From NCBI RefSeq assembly GCF_009863025.1, contig NZ_WWIR01000716.1:1-54771 (forward strand): DNA of 54,771 nucleotides. The letters run 5' to 3'. Within the stretch, counting starts at the first letter, position 1. Each line of letters starts with the position of its first letter. The position numbers and the translations under genes were made by a program. Shown here one piece after another: positions 25,938 to 34,109 of this stretch. A model generated the notes under the pieces. That model ran no database searches. It was given only the letters and a program-made list of their open reading frames with translations, and had not been told where the DNA came from. Source of the stretch: Streptomyces sp. SID4985 (GTDB lineage: Bacteria; Actinomycetota; Actinomycetes; Streptomycetales; Streptomycetaceae).

Positions 25938-26864
25938 CTAGACCCGCCCCACCAGCGTCAGCAACGTCACCTCCGGCGGACACGCGAACCGCACCGGCGT
26001 GTACCGGTTCGTCCCGCACCCCGCCGACACGTGCAGATGCGAGGTCCGGCCCGCCACCGAGTGCGTCGACAGCCCCTTCACCCGGTCCGTGTCCAGGTCG
26101 CAGTTGGTGACCAGGGCGCCGTAGAAGGGGATGCAGAGCTGGCCGCCGTGGGTGTGGCCCGCGAGGATCAGCGGGTAGCCGTCCTCCGTGAAGGCGTCCA
26201 GCGTGCGCAGGTACGGCGCGTGGACGACGCCCATCGAGAAGTCGTGACCGGCCGTGGGTCCACCGGCCACCCGGGCGTACCGGTCGCGCTTGATGTGCGG
26301 GTCGTCCAGGCCCGTCAGCTCGATCGAGGAGCCGTCGATCTTCAGGGTTCCCCTGGTGTTGGTCAGGTTGAGCCAGCCCGCGGAGTCGAACCCGTCCCTG
26401 AGGTCCTCCCAGGGGTTGTGGACGACGCCGGTGGCGGGCGCGTTGCCGTTCAGGCCGTGGCGGCCGCTGGCCTTCTCCAGGAGGTAGCGGGCGGGGTTGC
26501 GCAGCTTGGGGCCGTAGTAGTCGTTGGACCCGAAGACGTAGGCGCCCGGGAACTCCATCAGCGGGCCGAGCGCGTCCAGCACCTCGGGGACGCCCTCGGG
26601 GTCCGAGAGGTTGTCGCCGGTGTTGATCACGAAGTCGGGGCGCAGCCCCGCGAGCGACTGCAGCCAGCGCCGCTTCTTGCCCTGGCCGCTCACCATGTGG
26701 ATGTCGGAGACCTGGAGCACCCGCAGCGGGCGCATCCCCGGCGGCAGGACCGGCACGGTCACTCGTCGGAGGCGGAAGGAGCGGGCCTCGAACCCCGCCG
26801 CGTAGGCCACTCCGGCGGCGCCTGCCGCCATGATCCCCAGGGGTACTCCGTATCGCGCGCGCAT
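25938..26864 (-). CDS. Calcineurin-like metallophosphoesterase
   Basis: This 308-residue protein begins with an N-terminal hydrophobic anchor (about residues 8-23) followed by the phosphoesterase domain. Metal ligands are in SDIH (about residue 53), GDN (about 83), and GHTHGGQ (about 237). The usual GNHD motif reads GSND here, replacing its His with Asn, as in some actinobacterial members. The family includes YkuE/YaeI-type phospholipid-related phosphodiesterases at the membrane; the substrate is unknown. It is divergent from yqeY. CACGAT at 26871-26876 could be a leaderless -10. Confidence 0.9.
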   Translation of the reverse strand: MRARYGVPLGIMAAGAAGVAYAAGFEARSFRLRRVTVPVLPPGMRPLRVLQVSDIHMVSGQGKKRRWLQSLAGLRPDFVINTGDNLSDPEGVPEVLDALGPLMEFPGAYVFGSNDYYGPKLRNPARYLLEKASGRHGLNGNAPATGVVHNPWEDLRDGFDSAGWLNLTNTRGTLKIDGSSIELTGLDDPHIKRDRYARVAGGPTAGHDFSMGVVHAPYLRTLDAFTEDGYPLILAGHTHGGQLCIPFYGALVTNCDLDTDRVKGLSTHSVAGRTSHLHVSAGCGTNRYTPVRFACPPEVTLLTLVGRV

Positions 26865-26969
26865 ACGACCATCGTGTCAGACCCCGGTGCGACGGCGAGA
26901 CCGGGAGCCCTTTGGCGCAAGGGGTGTTCGGGCCGCGAAATCCGGGCGCGCCCCCGACCGCGCACCTGC

Positions 26970-26975
26970 GACAAT
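26970..26975 (+). promoter_or_regulatory. -10 box GACAAT for the YqeY gene (leaderless)
   Basis: GACAAT ends 6 nt before the ATG at 26982, and no Shine-Dalgarno sequence is present. Confidence 0.45.
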
Positions 26976-26981
26976 CGGACC

Positions 26982-27449
26982 ATGACCACCACGCTCAAGG
27001 CGAAGCTGCACGACGACCTCAACGCCGCGATCAAGGAGCGCGACGAGCTGCGCTCCTCCACGCTCCGGCTGACCCTGGCCGCGATCTCCAAGGAAGAGGT
27101 CGCCGGCAAGGAGAAGCGCGAGCTGTCCGACGACGAGGTCCTCAAGGTGATCACCAAGGAGGCCAAGAAGCGTCGCGAGGCGGCCGAGGCGTTCGCGCAG
27201 GGTGGTCGTGCGGAGTCGGCCGAGCGGGAGAAGGCGGAGGGCGAGCTCCTCGCCACGTATCTGCCCAGGCAGCTCTCCGACGACGAGCTGAACGCGATCG
27301 TCTCCCAGGCGGTCGAGGAGGCGAAGGCCGCCGGTGCCGAGGGCCCGCGTGCCATGGGCGCCGTGATGAAGATCGTGAACCCGAAGGTCGCCGGTCTGGC
27401 CGAGGGCGGCCGCGTCGCCGCCGTCGTGAAGAAGCTCCTCCAGGGCTGA
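26982..27449 (+). CDS. GatB/YqeY domain-containing protein
   Basis: This 155-residue cytosolic helical protein has typical YqeY landmarks: LHDDLNAAIKERDELRSSTLRL, VITKEAKKRREAAEAF, YLPRQLSDDEL and a C-terminal VNPKVAGLAEGGRVAAVVKK. The domain is the tail domain of GatB, which contacts tRNA in the glutamyl-tRNA amidotransferase; free-standing YqeY proteins have an unclear role in tRNA-related metabolism. It converges with the penicillin-binding protein gene across a shared hairpin. Confidence 0.93.
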   Translation: MTTTLKAKLHDDLNAAIKERDELRSSTLRLTLAAISKEEVAGKEKRELSDDEVLKVITKEAKKRREAAEAFAQGGRAESAEREKAEGELLATYLPRQLSDDELNAIVSQAVEEAKAAGAEGPRAMGAVMKIVNPKVAGLAEGGRVAAVVKKLLQG

Positions 27450-27493
27450 CGGCCCCGGCCGGACTCCGGGAGTCCCGCCCGTAAAACGACTTC

Positions 27494-27531
27494 GGGGCCG
27501 CACCCCCTGCTCGCGCAGAAGGTGCGGCCCC
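27494..27531. terminator. Bidirectional terminator hairpin
   Basis: GGGGCCGCACC and GGTGCGGCCCC form a perfect 11-bp stem with a 16-nt loop between the convergent yqeY and penicillin-binding protein genes. An outer ACGAC/GTCGT pair extends it. Confidence 0.75.
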
Positions 27532-27546
27532 GCCGTCGTACGTGCC

Positions 27547-29883
27547 TCAGTTCCGGCGGCCGCCGTTCGCCCCGCCGTTGCCCTGACCCTGGCCCTGCGT
27601 CGGGTTCTGCGGCACCGTCACGGTCGGGTTCGTCGTACCGGGAGTGCCGCCGCCGGTGCCGCCCCGGGTCCCCGTGCCGCCGCCGTTCGTCAGGCCGCCG
27701 AAGAGACCGCCGATCAGGCCGCCGCCGCCCGGGTTGCCCCGATGACCGCCGCCCGTACGGCCGTTGTCGCCGCCGTTGTCCCGGCCGCCGTCCCTGCCGT
27801 GGTCGTCGTCATCGTCGTCGGGGATGTCGATCAGCTGGAAGTCCGGGGCGGCCTTTCCGACGAGGGCGCCCGCCATGGCGTCCTTCCAGATCGGGCCGGG
27901 GACCTCGCCGCCGTAGACCAGCGGGCGGTAGATCCCGCCGATGGTGATACGGGACATCTTCAGGTCCTGCTGGGCGCTGCCGACCCAGACCGCGCCGGCC
28001 AGGTTGGGCGTGTAGCCGACGAACCAGGCGTTCTTGCGCTCGTCCGTCGTACCCGTCTTGCCCGCGCTCTCGCGGTCCGTGAGGCCCGCTTCCTTGCCGG
28101 TGCCGGAGTCGACCACGCCGCGCAGCAGCGTGTTCACCGTGTCCGCGGTCTTCTGGCTCATCGCGCGCGAGCAGCTCGTCCTCGGGACCGGGAGCGACTT
28201 CTTCTCGGTGCCGACCCTCTGGGTGATGGACTCGATGGCGACCGGCGTGCAGTACGTGCCGCGCGAGGCGAAGGTGGCGTACGCGCTCGCCATGGTCAGC
28301 GGCGACAGGCCGATCGAGCCGAGCGCCATGGACGGCGACTGCGGGATCTTGGTGCCGTTGCCCTGCACCACGTGCATCGCGTCGGTGATCTTCGCGACGG
28401 GGCACAGGCCGATGTCGGAGATGAGCTGCACGAAGTAGGTGTTGACCGACTTGGCCATCGCCTCCTTCATGCGGTACGGGCCCTTCTCGGACTCGTTCTC
28501 GTTCTCCACGGTCTCGTGCTCGGTGTTGCGGTACGCGGTGCCCTTGCACCCCTGCACCGGGCTCGGGTACTCCATCTTGTACGGCGAGGAGTACGACTGG
28601 GTCGGCGGCTTGCCGCCCTCGATCGCGGCCGCCGCCACGAACGGCTTGAACGTCGAGCCGGTCGGGAAGCCGAAGTTGGAGCCGCCGTACGCCTTGTCCA
28701 CCGAGAAGTTGTACTCGGTCTCGTCCTTGCCGTAGCCGAACGGCTTCGACTGGCCCATCGCCAGGACCTTGCCGGTGCCCGGCTCGACCAGCGTGGCGGC
28801 CGCGGCGACCTTGTCGGACTTGTAGACGTGGTCCTTGAGGGAGTCCTGCACGGAGTCCTGGGCCTGCGGGTCCAGGGTCGTACGGATCGTCAGGCCGCCC
28901 TTGTTCCAGAGCTTGGCGCGCTCCTCGCGGGTCCTGCCGAAGACCGGGTCGGTCAGGAAGACGTACTCCACGTACTTGCAGAAGAAGGCCGCGCCGCGGG
29001 TCGCGGTGATGCAGCCGTTCTTCGGCTGGCTGACGTGCAGCCCGAGCGGCTTGTCCATCGCACTGTCGGCGTCCGCCTGGGAGATGTCGCCGACCTCGGC
29101 CATGCGCTGGAGCACGGTGTTGCGCCGCTTGGTGGCCTCGGCCTCGTCGTTCACCGGGTCGTAGCGGCTCGGGGACTGCACGATGCCGGCGAGGAGCGCG
29201 GACTCCTGGAGGTTGAGGTCCTTGGCGTGCTTGGAGAAGTAGCGCTGCGAGGCGGCCTCGACGCCGTACGCCTGCTCGCCGAAGAACGTGATGTTGAGGT
29301 AGTTCTCCAGGATCTTCTTCTTGCCGAGCTTCTCCTCGATCTGGATCGCGTACTTCAGCTCGCGGACCTTGCGGCCGAGGGTCTGCTGGGTGGCCTGGGC
29401 GACCTTGGTCGGGTCGTCACCGGCCTCCTCGATGAAGTAGTTCTTCACCAGCTGCTGGGTGAGCGTGGAGGCGCCCTGCGCGACCCCGCCCTCCTGGGCG
29501 TTCTTGTTCAGGGCGCGCAGCACGCCCTTGAGGTCGACCGCGCCGTGCTGGTAGTAGCGCGAGTCCTCGATCGCGACGATCGCCTTCTGCATGTACGGCG
29601 AGATGTCCTTGAGGTCCACCACCGTGCGGTCACGGGAGTAGACGGTCGCGATCTGGTGGCCCCGGCTGTCCAGTATGGTCGTGCGCTGGCTGAGCTGGGG
29701 GCTCTTGAGGTTGGCGGGGATCTCGTCGAAGCCCTGGACGGAGCCCTTCGCCGCGAGGCCCAGCGCGCCCGCGGCGGGCAGTGCGATGCCCGCGAGCACC
29801 GCCCCCGCCAGCACACTGACACCGAGGAACTTGGCGGCCTGCTGCGTCGTCGAGAGGCCACCGCCGGAGCGCTTCTTTGGCAT
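27547..29883 (-). CDS. Bifunctional class A penicillin-binding protein
   Basis: This 778-residue protein has a short cytosolic N-terminus and a membrane anchor at about residues 18-45. A GT51 transglycosylase domain follows (catalytic Glu in AIVAIEDSRYYQHGAVD, then GASTLTQQLVKN). The transpeptidase domain has SxxK in TGSTFKPF (about residue 430), SxN in KSVNTYF and KTG in AGKTGTTD. The last 90 residues are an acidic run (DDDDDD) and a Gly/Asn-rich low-complexity tail, common in Streptomyces class A PBPs. It polymerises and crosslinks peptidoglycan outside the membrane. TAGGCT six bases before the ATG indicates a leaderless transcript. Confidence 0.96.
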   Translation of the reverse strand: MPKKRSGGGLSTTQQAAKFLGVSVLAGAVLAGIALPAAGALGLAAKGSVQGFDEIPANLKSPQLSQRTTILDSRGHQIATVYSRDRTVVDLKDISPYMQKAIVAIEDSRYYQHGAVDLKGVLRALNKNAQEGGVAQGASTLTQQLVKNYFIEEAGDDPTKVAQATQQTLGRKVRELKYAIQIEEKLGKKKILENYLNITFFGEQAYGVEAASQRYFSKHAKDLNLQESALLAGIVQSPSRYDPVNDEAEATKRRNTVLQRMAEVGDISQADADSAMDKPLGLHVSQPKNGCITATRGAAFFCKYVEYVFLTDPVFGRTREERAKLWNKGGLTIRTTLDPQAQDSVQDSLKDHVYKSDKVAAAATLVEPGTGKVLAMGQSKPFGYGKDETEYNFSVDKAYGGSNFGFPTGSTFKPFVAAAAIEGGKPPTQSYSSPYKMEYPSPVQGCKGTAYRNTEHETVENENESEKGPYRMKEAMAKSVNTYFVQLISDIGLCPVAKITDAMHVVQGNGTKIPQSPSMALGSIGLSPLTMASAYATFASRGTYCTPVAIESITQRVGTEKKSLPVPRTSCSRAMSQKTADTVNTLLRGVVDSGTGKEAGLTDRESAGKTGTTDERKNAWFVGYTPNLAGAVWVGSAQQDLKMSRITIGGIYRPLVYGGEVPGPIWKDAMAGALVGKAAPDFQLIDIPDDDDDDHGRDGGRDNGGDNGRTGGGHRGNPGGGGLIGGLFGGLTNGGGTGTRGGTGGGTPGTTNPTVTVPQNPTQGQGQGNGGANGGRRN

Positions 29884-29889
29884 GGGGGC

Positions 29890-29895
29890 AGCCTA
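29890..29895 (-). promoter_or_regulatory. -10 box TAGGCT for the PBP gene (leaderless)
   Basis: TAGGCT on the minus strand ends exactly 6 nt before the ATG at 29883; there is no ribosome-binding site. Confidence 0.6.
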
Positions 29896-30423
29896 ATCCG
29901 TACTGATGAGCGTTCCGATGGACCGACAGTCCTTCGGGATGTTCGGGTGCAGGATCGTGACGTACGCCGATGGCACGCGGGCGTCATGGGGACACGCGGG
30001 CGTCATGGCACGGCGCGGCGGGGCGCGTCCGTGTTCATTCGCCGGACACGCGCACAGGCATTGGCCTAAGCTGCTCTCAACTGTCACAGCGGTGCGGCCA
30101 TGTAGCAATACGTCCGGCGACCCCGAATCGTTCCGGGAGTACCCCCACTTTCCGGCGGGGCGTGTCCGAATCCGCCTCATGTGTCACCGGACGCCCCTTG
30201 TGGTGCACCACAACTGTCCCGCTTCGCCGGGATGATCACGCATGTCGTCAGCTCACTCCTCCGGGTGATCTGCCGCTTACCCATAGTCCGTTCGGGCCAT
30301 TCAAGATTGGGCCCGACGGGGGTGTTGCGCTGTCCGCGCCTTCCGTAACGTCCTCAACTGGCGGCGGTGAATATGCCGCTGCCGCCGTGGGGGAGCCTCG
30401 ATTCGGGAGAGGACGGCGCCGGT
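29896..30423. other. Long regulatory spacer upstream of wblA
   Basis: No gene is supported here. The spacer contains a 16-bp direct repeat (29974-29989 and 29993-30008) and a perfect 16-bp palindrome TTGTGGTGCACCACAA at 30198-30213. It also has an inverted repeat TCGGGCC/GGCCCGA at 30292-30316 and a -10-like CATAGT at 30282-30287. The length and density of repeats fit a heavily regulated developmental promoter. Confidence 0.6.
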
Positions 30424-30762
30424 ATGGGCTGGGTTACCGACTGGAGTGCGCAGGCCGCCTGCCGCACTACCGATCCGGATGAACTGTTCGTTCAGGGAGC
30501 AGCGCAGAACAGGGCGAAAGCGGTGTGCACCGGGTGCCCGGTGCGGACGGAGTGCCTGGCGGACGCGCTGGACAACCGCGTGGAGTTCGGTGTGTGGGGA
30601 GGCATGACGGAGCGCGAGCGCCGCGCCCTGTTGCGCCGGCGCCCCACCGTCACCTCCTGGCGGCGTCTGCTGGAGACCGCCCGTTCGGAGTACGAGCGCG
30701 GCGCGGGAATCGTGCCCCTCGACAACGACGAGGTGTACGAGAACTACGCGGCGGTCAGCTGA
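30424..30762 (+). CDS. wblA: WblA, WhiB-like iron-sulfur developmental regulator
   Basis: This 112-residue protein has the four WhiB cysteines (AACRTT, then KAVCTGCPVRTECL) that hold a [4Fe-4S] cluster, the GVWGG turn, and a basic C-terminal helix (ERERRALLRRRP). The extended tail ending DEVYENYAAVS is typical of WblA orthologues. WblA controls the switch from vegetative growth to sporulation and represses antibiotic production in Streptomyces. The ATG at 30424 gives the expected length and has GGGAGAGGA upstream. In-frame starts at 30367 (GTG) and 30373 (ATG) would add 17-19 residues. The flanks (PBP on one side, ArsA-type ATPases on the other) match the usual wblA locus. Confidence 0.94.
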   Translation: MGWVTDWSAQAACRTTDPDELFVQGAAQNRAKAVCTGCPVRTECLADALDNRVEFGVWGGMTERERRALLRRRPTVTSWRRLLETARSEYERGAGIVPLDNDEVYENYAAVS

Positions 30763-30932
30763 GGGCTTGCCCCCGGCATAGGCCGACGGGCTGGGTACGG
30801 GCTAGGTACCGGGCGGCTGCGTGTGCCGCTGCCCAGGTGCGGCGGGGCCGTGTGTGCTGCTGCCGTACGGGCGTGTGCGCCATGAGGTCAGTTTCGTGCG
30901 GCTCTCATCAGGCCAGCTCTGTGCGGCCCCCG

Positions 30933-32303
30933 TCAGGTCAGTTCCGTGCGGCCCTCGGAGAGACGGTCTCCGATGTCGCGCAGGCCCGCCAGGTCGTGTA
31001 CGTCACCGGGGAGGGCCGGGACTTCGACGAGCGCCACCTCGGGGTGGCGGGCGACGAAGCGGTCCCGGGTGCGCTGCTCGCGTGCGAGCAACTGCATCCG
31101 GTCGGCGTGCAGCCTGAGCAGGCCCGCCGTCAGCTCGTCCACGGACCGGTCCGGGTCCGTGGCGGGGGAGCCTGCGCCGGGGGCCGGGTCTTCGGACGGA
31201 GCGGAGTCTGAACTTCCGTACATGTCGGGAGAGTTACGAGATCCAGCTTTCCCGTCCCCCTGATCGACAATGCGGTCCTCCGCAAGATTTTCCGCGGCCG
31301 CGAGCGCCCGTTCGGCGGACAGCCGCCCGGCCCCGCTCGCGTGCACGCGGTTGAGGACCAGCCCGACCAGCGGCATCTTCTCCGCCGCGAGGCGCTCCAC
31401 GAAGTACGCCGCCTCGCGCAGCGCGTCCCGCTCCGGCGCGGCCACCACGAGGAATGCCGTACCGGGTGCCTGGAGCAGCTTGAACGTGGCGTCCGCGCGC
31501 GTACGGAACCCGCCGAAGGTGGTGTCCATCGCGGAGACGAAGGTCTGTACGTCCTTCAGGAGCTGACCGCCCAGCAGCTTGCCGAGCGTGCCGGTCATCA
31601 TCGACATCCCGACGTTCAGGAAGGCCATTCCGGCGCGGCCGCCCAGCTTGGCCGGGGCGGTGAGGACGCGGATGAGGCGGCCGTCCAGGAACGAGCCGAG
31701 CCGCTTGGGCGCGTCCAGGAAGTCCAGCGCGTTGCGGGAGGGCGGGGTGTCGACGACGATCAGGTCCCACTCGTCCTTGGCGCGGAGCTGGCCGAGCTTC
31801 TCCATCGCCATGTACTCCTGCGTACCGGCGAAGCCTCCGGAGACCGTCTGGTAGAAGGGGTTCGCCAGGATCTGGGCGGCCCGCTCGGGATCCGCGTGCG
31901 CCTCCACGACCTCGTCGAAGGTGCGCTTCATGTCGAGCATCATGGCGTGCAGTTCGCCGCCCGGGGTGTCGTCGGACCCGGCGTCCGGACGGCGGTCCTC
32001 GGTGCCCTTGACCCGGCGCGGCACGTTGTCCAGCGAGTCGATGCCCATGGACTGGGCGAGCCGCTTGGCGGGGTCGATGGTGAGGACGACCACCTTGCGG
32101 CCCCGCTCGGCCGCGCGCAGCGCGAGCGCCGCCGCCGTCGTGGTCTTGCCGACCCCCCCGGAGCCGCAGCACACCACGATCCGGGTCCCGGGGTCGTCCA
32201 GGAGCGCGTCCACGTCGAGCGCGCGGGCGGGGGACAGGCCGGGGCGCTCGCCGTCCTCGGCGTGCGCTCCGGCGGCCTTCGGCCGTGCCGGGTCCGGACT
32301 CAT
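30933..32303 (-). CDS. ArsA/Get3-family ATPase (large subunit of a pair)
   Basis: This 456-residue soluble ATPase has the deviant Walker A CCGSGGVGKTTTAAALAL near residue 48, switch region VVLTIDPAKRLAQSMG, and VVDTPPSRNALDFLD (Walker B type). The 120 residues before the C-terminus contain a Ser/Pro/Asp-rich linker (PDMYGSSDSAPSEDPAPGAG). The start ATG overlaps the stop of the upstream ArsA-like gene (ATGA), so the two products are probably made in equal amounts and may form a heterodimer. There is no ArsB or arsR nearby, so arsenic resistance is unlikely. In mycobacteria and Streptomyces the pair sits beside a whiB-like gene; the client is unknown. Confidence 0.9.
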   Translation of the reverse strand: MSPDPARPKAAGAHAEDGERPGLSPARALDVDALLDDPGTRIVVCCGSGGVGKTTTAAALALRAAERGRKVVVLTIDPAKRLAQSMGIDSLDNVPRRVKGTEDRRPDAGSDDTPGGELHAMMLDMKRTFDEVVEAHADPERAAQILANPFYQTVSGGFAGTQEYMAMEKLGQLRAKDEWDLIVVDTPPSRNALDFLDAPKRLGSFLDGRLIRVLTAPAKLGGRAGMAFLNVGMSMMTGTLGKLLGGQLLKDVQTFVSAMDTTFGGFRTRADATFKLLQAPGTAFLVVAAPERDALREAAYFVERLAAEKMPLVGLVLNRVHASGAGRLSAERALAAAENLAEDRIVDQGDGKAGSRNSPDMYGSSDSAPSEDPAPGAGSPATDPDRSVDELTAGLLRLHADRMQLLAREQRTRDRFVARHPEVALVEVPALPGDVHDLAGLRDIGDRLSEGRTELT

Positions 32304-33277
32304 GACAACCCCTGCTTCCGCAGCTCGGTGGCGAGTTCGTACAAGCCCGCGAGGTCCATGCCCTCGGCGAACAGCGGCAGTTCGCGCATGGGCAGGCCCA
32401 GCTCGGCGAGGACCGCGCGCTGCTCCTGCTCCAGCGCGTACCGCTCGGCGTACTCGGCGGCCTGGTTCAGCAGCGGGTCGACCAGCCGCTCGGCGTTGCC
32501 ACCCCGGCGGGCGCCGCCGAGTCCGGCCGAGGACAGCGCGCGGGCGACGGCGGAGTGCGAGACGGTGCGGGCGAGTTCCAGGTCGGCCGCGTCCAGCACC
32601 TCGGGGCGGACCATGTTGACGATGATCTCGCCCACCGGCAGCCCCGCCGCGCGGAGTTCGGCGATGCCGTCGGCGGTCTCCTGGACCGGCATCTCCTCCA
32701 GCAGCGTCACCAGGTGCACCGCCGTCTCGGGCGACTTCAGCACCCGCATCACGGCCTGCGCCTGATTGTGTATCGGGCCGATCTTGGCGAGGCCCGCCAT
32801 CTCGTCGTTGACGTTCAGGAAGCGGGTGATGCGGCCGGTCGGGGGCGCGTCCATCACGACGTGGTCGTAGAGGAATTTCCCCTGTTTGTCCTTGCGGCGC
32901 ACCGCCTCGCACGCCTTGCCGGTCAGCAGGACGTCCCTGAGGCCCGGCGCGATGGTGGTCGCGAAGTCTATGGCGCCCAGTTTCCGCAGGGCGCGGCCCG
33001 CGCCGCCGAGTTTGTAGAACATCTGGAGGTAGTCCAGAAGGGCCTGTTCGGGATCGATGGCGAGTGCGTACACCTCCCCGCCCCCGGGAGCGACGGCGAT
33101 CTTCCGCTCCTCGTAGGGCAGCGCCTCGGTCTCGAAGAGCTGTGCGATGCCTTGCCGGCCCTCGACCTCCACGAGAAGCGTCCGCTTCCCCTCGGTCGCG
33201 AGGGCCAGCGCGAGGGCGGCGGCGACCGTCGTCTTTCCGGTCCCGCCCTTGCCGCTGACGACCTGGAGCCTGCTCAC
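32300..33277 (-). CDS. ArsA/Get3-family ATPase (small subunit of a pair)
   Basis: This 325-residue ATPase starts at GTG and has VVSGKGGTGKTTVAAALALALA near the N-terminus (signature Lys plus P-loop), LLVEVEGRQGIAQLFE, and VVMDAPPTGRITRFLNV as Walker B/switch II. It has a shorter C-terminus than its partner and no inserted linker. TAGTCT (33285-33290) ends seven bases before the GTG, indicating that the operon transcript begins at the start codon. It is divergent from the DUF4177 gene. Confidence 0.9.
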   Translation of the reverse strand: MSRLQVVSGKGGTGKTTVAAALALALATEGKRTLLVEVEGRQGIAQLFETEALPYEERKIAVAPGGGEVYALAIDPEQALLDYLQMFYKLGGAGRALRKLGAIDFATTIAPGLRDVLLTGKACEAVRRKDKQGKFLYDHVVMDAPPTGRITRFLNVNDEMAGLAKIGPIHNQAQAVMRVLKSPETAVHLVTLLEEMPVQETADGIAELRAAGLPVGEIIVNMVRPEVLDAADLELARTVSHSAVARALSSAGLGGARRGGNAERLVDPLLNQAAEYAERYALEQEQRAVLAELGLPMRELPLFAEGMDLAGLYELATELRKQGLS

Positions 33278-33284
33278 GTCTTCG

Positions 33285-33290
33285 AGACTA
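33285..33290 (-). promoter_or_regulatory. -10 box TAGTCT for the ArsA-pair operon (leaderless)
   Basis: The minus-strand hexamer TAGTCT ends 7 nt before the GTG at 33277, with no Shine-Dalgarno sequence between. Confidence 0.5.
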
Positions 33291-33336
33291 ACCAGTCCGG
33301 GCCGCGGTCACGCGGGAGGCTGTGGATAACAGCGAC

Positions 33337-33342
33337 TACAGT
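33337..33342 (+). promoter_or_regulatory. -10 box TACAGT for the DUF4177-RidA operon (leaderless)
   Basis: TACAGT ends 7 nt before the ATG at 33350. A lone DnaA-box-like TGTGGATAA lies just upstream at 33321-33329. Confidence 0.55.
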
Positions 33343-33349
33343 CGGCCCC

Positions 33350-33508
33350 ATGACCAAGTGGGAATACTCGACCGTGCCGCTGCTCGTCCACGCCACGAAG
33401 CAGATTCTGGACAACTGGGGCGAGGACGGCTGGGAGCTCGTCCAGGTCGTGCCCGGACCGAACCCGGAGCAGCTCGTGGCCTACCTGAAGCGGGAGAAGC
33501 AGGCGTGA
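33350..33508 (+). CDS. DUF4177-domain small protein
   Basis: This 52-residue protein has the DUF4177 pattern: MTKWEYSTVPLL, LDNWGEDGWELVQVVPG and YLKRE. The Gly-Trp-Glu-Leu core is the family hallmark. No function is established. The stop overlaps the GTG start of the RidA-family gene (GTGA), so it is coupled to it. The high conservation of this short gene at the wblA-crp locus of Streptomyces is a recollection. Confidence 0.9.
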   Translation: MTKWEYSTVPLLVHATKQILDNWGEDGWELVQVVPGPNPEQLVAYLKREKQA

Positions 33509-33969
33509 GCGCGGTGGAGGCCCGGCTGGCCGACCTCGGGCTGACACTGCCCGAGGTCGTGCCGCCGCTGGCCGCCTACCAGCCGGCCGTGCTGTCCGGT
33601 GTGTACGTCTACACCGCGGGCCAGCTGCCCATGGTGGACGGGCAGCTGCCGGTCACCGGCAAGGTGGGCGCCGAGGTCACCGCGGAGGAGGCCAAGGAGC
33701 TCGCCCGCACCTGCGCGCTGAACGCGCTGGCCGCCGTGAAGTCCGTCGCGGGTGATCTGGATCGCATCGCCCGCGTGGTGAAGGTCACGGGCTTCGTGGC
33801 CTCCGCGTCCGACTTCACCGGCCAGCCCGGCGTCCTCAACGGCGCCAGCGAACTGCTCGGCCAGGTCCTCGGCGACCGGGGCGTGCACGCCCGCAGCGCG
33901 GTCGGCGTCGCGGTGCTGCCGCTGGACGCGCCGGTGGAGGTCGAGATCCAGGTGGAGCTGCTTCCGTAG
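33505..33969 (+). CDS. RidA/YjgF-family protein
   Basis: This 154-residue protein starts at a GTG overlapping the previous stop. RidA features are YVYTAGQLPMVDGQLPVTGKVG near residue 32, CALNALAAVKSVAGDLDRI near 72, KVTGFVASASDF near 92, and the terminal ARSAVGVAVLPLDAPVEVEIQVEL. The Arg in ARSAVGV is the residue that binds carboxylates in active enamine/imine deaminases. It belongs to the longer, actinobacterial subgroup (canonical RidA is about 128 residues). The role is probably removal of reactive enamines. Confidence 0.93.
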   Translation: MSAVEARLADLGLTLPEVVPPLAAYQPAVLSGVYVYTAGQLPMVDGQLPVTGKVGAEVTAEEAKELARTCALNALAAVKSVAGDLDRIARVVKVTGFVASASDFTGQPGVLNGASELLGQVLGDRGVHARSAVGVAVLPLDAPVEVEIQVELLP

Positions 33970-34097
33970 GTCCGGAAGCCCGGGTGCGAGCCGCTTCCCC
34001 GGTCCTCACCGGTCCAGGGGGAGCAGCTCACGTAACACCCACGTCAAACCCCTCGCACGACCCCCGGCCACCTCTCGAACATTCGCTCTGTCCGGGA

Positions 34098-34103
34098 TAG
34101 CCT
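34098..34103 (+). promoter_or_regulatory. -10 box TAGCCT for the NUDIX-hydrolase operon (leaderless)
   Basis: TAGCCT ends 6 nt before the ATG at 34110, with no ribosome-binding site. Confidence 0.55.
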
Positions 34104-34109
34104 CCGGCC

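Noticed and set aside
27742..30069. A 775-codon plus-strand frame opposite the penicillin-binding protein
   Set aside because: It has no family motif and biased Leu/Asp/Arg/Val content; the opposite strand carries all PBP motifs.
30933..33277. Arsenic-resistance operon
   Set aside because: Although both ATPases are ArsA-like, there is no arsB, arsC or arsR gene nearby, and the pair is in a conserved chromosomal setting beside wblA.
33321..33329. Perfect DnaA box TGTGGATAA, considered as part of a replication origin
   Set aside because: It is a single isolated box with no cluster, no AT-rich unwinding region and no dnaA or dnaN nearby.
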